Of a DNA stretch of 5,652 nt, positions 4,005-5,652 are shown piece by piece. The position numbers were made by a program, and so were the translations under genes. This DNA comes from Bacilli bacterium (GTDB taxonomy: Bacteria > Bacillota_I > Bacilli_A > RF39 > UBA660), in contig JAQVXV010000006.1 in the NCBI GenBank assembly GCA_028708945.1, forward strand, positions 70,020-75,671. Direction: 5' to 3'. The notes below the pieces were generated by a model. It saw only the letters and a list, made by a program, of their open reading frames with translations, was not told the origin of the DNA and made no database searches. The first letter of the stretch is position 1, and every line of letters begins with the position of its first letter.

Positions 4005-5652
4005 AATTATATTTTTTATTATCAATTTCATCATTTATTATCTTTACAAATTCATCAATTTTTACTGTATGAGTTTCTTCAGATCCGAATTTGCGATAAC
4101 TGATGAGTTTTTCGTTTCTTTCTTTATCTCCTAAAATAATTGAAAAAGGAATTTTATTTGTTTGACTCTCACGCATACGATAGCCTAATTTTTCTTCCCT
4201 ATCATCTAATTCTACTCGAATATTGATATTATCTAAAACATTTTTTATTTCTTTAGCATATTCAATATGAAATTCATTTTTAACAGGAATAATATTAACT
4301 TGAACAGGCGCTATCCAAGTTGGAAATGCTCCTGTAAAGTGTTCTGTAATAATACCAATAAATCTTTCTAAAGAACCATATACAGTTCTATGCACAACTA
4401 CTGGTCTTACTTTATGACCTTCAGAGTCAATATAAGATAAATCAAATCTCTCTGGCAATTGATAATCCAATTGGATTGTTCCTGTTTGCCATTCTCTACC
4501 TAAAGCATCTTCCATTTTTAAATCAATTTTAGGACCATAGAAGGCACCATCACCAGGATTAAGTATCCATCCGTCTTCACCAAAATTAGAATTTAACACT
4601 TCTTTAAGTTTTTCTTCGGCCTCGTTCCATAAATTAATGTCTCCCATATAATCTTCAGGTCTAGTAGATAAATATGGTGTAAACTTTAATCCAAAAATAT
4701 CATAAAAATAATTTGCAATTTCAATTATATTCGATATTTCTTCAAATATTTGATCTTGTCTTATAAAGTTATGCGAGTCATCTTGATGAAACACTCTTAC
4801 TCTTAAAAGTCCATGTAAACTTGCTGCTCCTTCATTTCGATGGATAGCATCAACATCGTTATATCTTAATGGTAAGTCTTTATAACTTCTTATTTTATTT
4901 TTATACACTAAAATAGCATTTGGACAACTCATTGGTTTTAAGGCTTGAAGCATTCCATCAGAATCTTTTAAAATAAACATATCGTCTTTGTAATGTTCCC
5001 AATGTCCAGATGTTTTCCATAGGGAACTCATATTTAACATTGGGGCTGCAAATTCTTGATATCCTCTTTTTTCATGTTCTTTACGCCAAAAATCAACTAA
5101 AGTATTATATATTTTTAAACCCTTTGGTAACCAATATGGCATACCAGGCGCTGTTTCATCAAACATAAACAATTCTAATTCTTTACCAAGTTTACGGTGA
5201 TCTCTTTTTTTAGATTCTTCTAATAAGTTTAAATAGTTATTTAAATCTGCTTCTGTATCAAAACAAATACCGTATATTCTTTGAAGCATCTTATTGTTAT
5301 GGTCTCCCTTCCAATAAGCACCACTTACTTTTAATAATTTGAAATATTTTATTTCTTTTACTGATTCAAGATGTGGTCCTCTACAAAGATCAGTAAAGTC
5401 TCCTTGTGAATAACATGAAATAACGCTTTCTCGATCCATATTATTAATTAAATCTAATTTGTATGGATCGTTTTTAAACATCTCTAAAGCTTCATTTCTT
5501 GATAATTCTTGTCTAACTATTCTTTTACCATCTTTAGCAAGTTTTTTCATTTCTCTTTCAATTTTTTCAATATCTTCTTCTTTTATTACTTCGTCACCTA
5601 AATCTATATCATAATAAAAACCTTCAGATATTACTGGTCCAACCCAAAATAA
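4003..5652 (-). CDS. thrS: Threonyl-tRNA synthetase ThrS (5' end cut by window edge)
   Basis: This is the C-terminal 549 residues of threonyl-tRNA synthetase, a cytoplasmic class II enzyme that charges tRNA-Thr. The frame is open to the right edge. The first ATG (5550) is internal, because the 34 codons upstream of it encode typical ThrRS sequence (VGPVISEGFYYDID). Missing is the N-terminal TGS domain and the start of the editing domain. Present, numbered from the window edge, are: the editing (SAD) domain with CYSQGDFTDLCRGPH (80-94); class II motif 1 around 176-206; LKPMSCP (238-244); motif 2 RVRVFHQDDSHNF (284-296); motif 3 HRTVYGSLERFIGI (421-434); and the anticodon-binding domain (about 447-544). 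The zinc ligands are conserved as Cys243, His294 and His421. Family positions usually reading NCPGH and QDDAHIF are SCPNA and QDDSHNF here. Any T-box leader would lie outside the window. Confidence 0.96.
   Translation of the reverse strand, partial: LFWVGPVISEGFYYDIDLGDEVIKEEDIEKIEREMKKLAKDGKRIVRQELSRNEALEMFKNDPYKLDLINNMDRESVISCYSQGDFTDLCRGPHLESVKEIKYFKLLKVSGAYWKGDHNNKMLQRIYGICFDTEADLNNYLNLLEESKKRDHRKLGKELELFMFDETAPGMPYWLPKGLKIYNTLVDFWRKEHEKRGYQEFAAPMLNMSSLWKTSGHWEHYKDDMFILKDSDGMLQALKPMSCPNAILVYKNKIRSYKDLPLRYNDVDAIHRNEGAASLHGLLRVRVFHQDDSHNFIRQDQIFEEISNIIEIANYFYDIFGLKFTPYLSTRPEDYMGDINLWNEAEEKLKEVLNSNFGEDGWILNPGDGAFYGPKIDLKMEDALGREWQTGTIQLDYQLPERFDLSYIDSEGHKVRPVVVHRTVYGSLERFIGIITEHFTGAFPTWIAPVQVNIIPVKNEFHIEYAKEIKNVLDNINIRVELDDREEKLGYRMRESQTNKIPFSIILGDKERNEKLISYRKFGSEETHTVKIDEFVKIINDEIDNKKYN

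Noticed and set aside
5551..5652. thrS beginning at the ATG at 5550
   Set aside because: The 34 codons upstream are in frame and encode conserved ThrRS sequence (VGPVISEGFYYDID), so the true start is outside the window.
1..5652. Mycoplasma-type genetic code (UGA as Trp), suggested by the AT-rich composition
   Set aside because: Tryptophans in thrS, spoIIIAH and other genes use TGG, no frame needs TGA read-through, and the sporulation genes point to a spore former.
1..5652. Mobile element, CRISPR array, toxin-antitoxin or defence system
   Set aside because: I found no transposase, integrase, direct-repeat array, att-like duplication of the tRNA 3' end or small paired genes. All genes fit chromosomal functions.

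Overview
The window comes from a strongly AT-rich, Gram-positive, endospore-forming bacterium of the Bacillota. Three genes belong to the endospore programme (spoIIIAH, gerE and a gerM-type gene). Shine-Dalgarno sites are of the AGGAG/GGAGG type, and intrinsic terminators with long T tracts are abundant. Tryptophan is encoded by TGG, and no in-frame TGA is needed, so the standard bacterial code applies and a Mycoplasma-type code does not. The compact spacing and variant MurD and ThrRS motifs suggest an uncultured, host-associated Bacilli- or Clostridia-like lineage, but genus cannot be read from this window.

Every gene is on the minus strand. In order of transcription (right to left) they are: thrS (5' end cut by the window edge); spoIIIAH; gerE; a gerM-type gene; tRNA-Arg(UCU); a DUF975-type membrane protein; a DUF1287-type secreted or anchored protein; and murD (3' end cut by the left edge). 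Gaps are short and mostly filled by regulatory sequence. The longest non-coding stretch is about 140 bases, between tRNA-Arg and the DUF975 gene.

The middle (about 2124-3928) is a small sporulation cluster. SpoIIIAH is the mother-cell ring component of the channel to the forespore. GerM, in Bacillus subtilis, helps assemble the SpoIIIA-SpoIIQ complex of which SpoIIIAH is part. GerE is the last transcription factor of the mother-cell cascade. A good SigK-type promoter lies in front of gerE, and weaker SigE-like boxes lie in front of spoIIIAH and gerM, matching the timing known in B. subtilis. Housekeeping genes for translation (thrS, tRNA-Arg) and peptidoglycan synthesis (murD) flank the cluster.

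The most striking structural feature is that five of the six visible protein-gene ends carry an intrinsic terminator hairpin that physically overlaps the stop codon. The sixth end (gerM) instead overlaps the -35 box of the tRNA promoter. For spoIIIAH and gerE, the ribosome binding sites and promoter positions support starts 13-14 codons downstream of the longest possible ATG. I see no mobile element, CRISPR array, prophage or clearly new multi-gene system.
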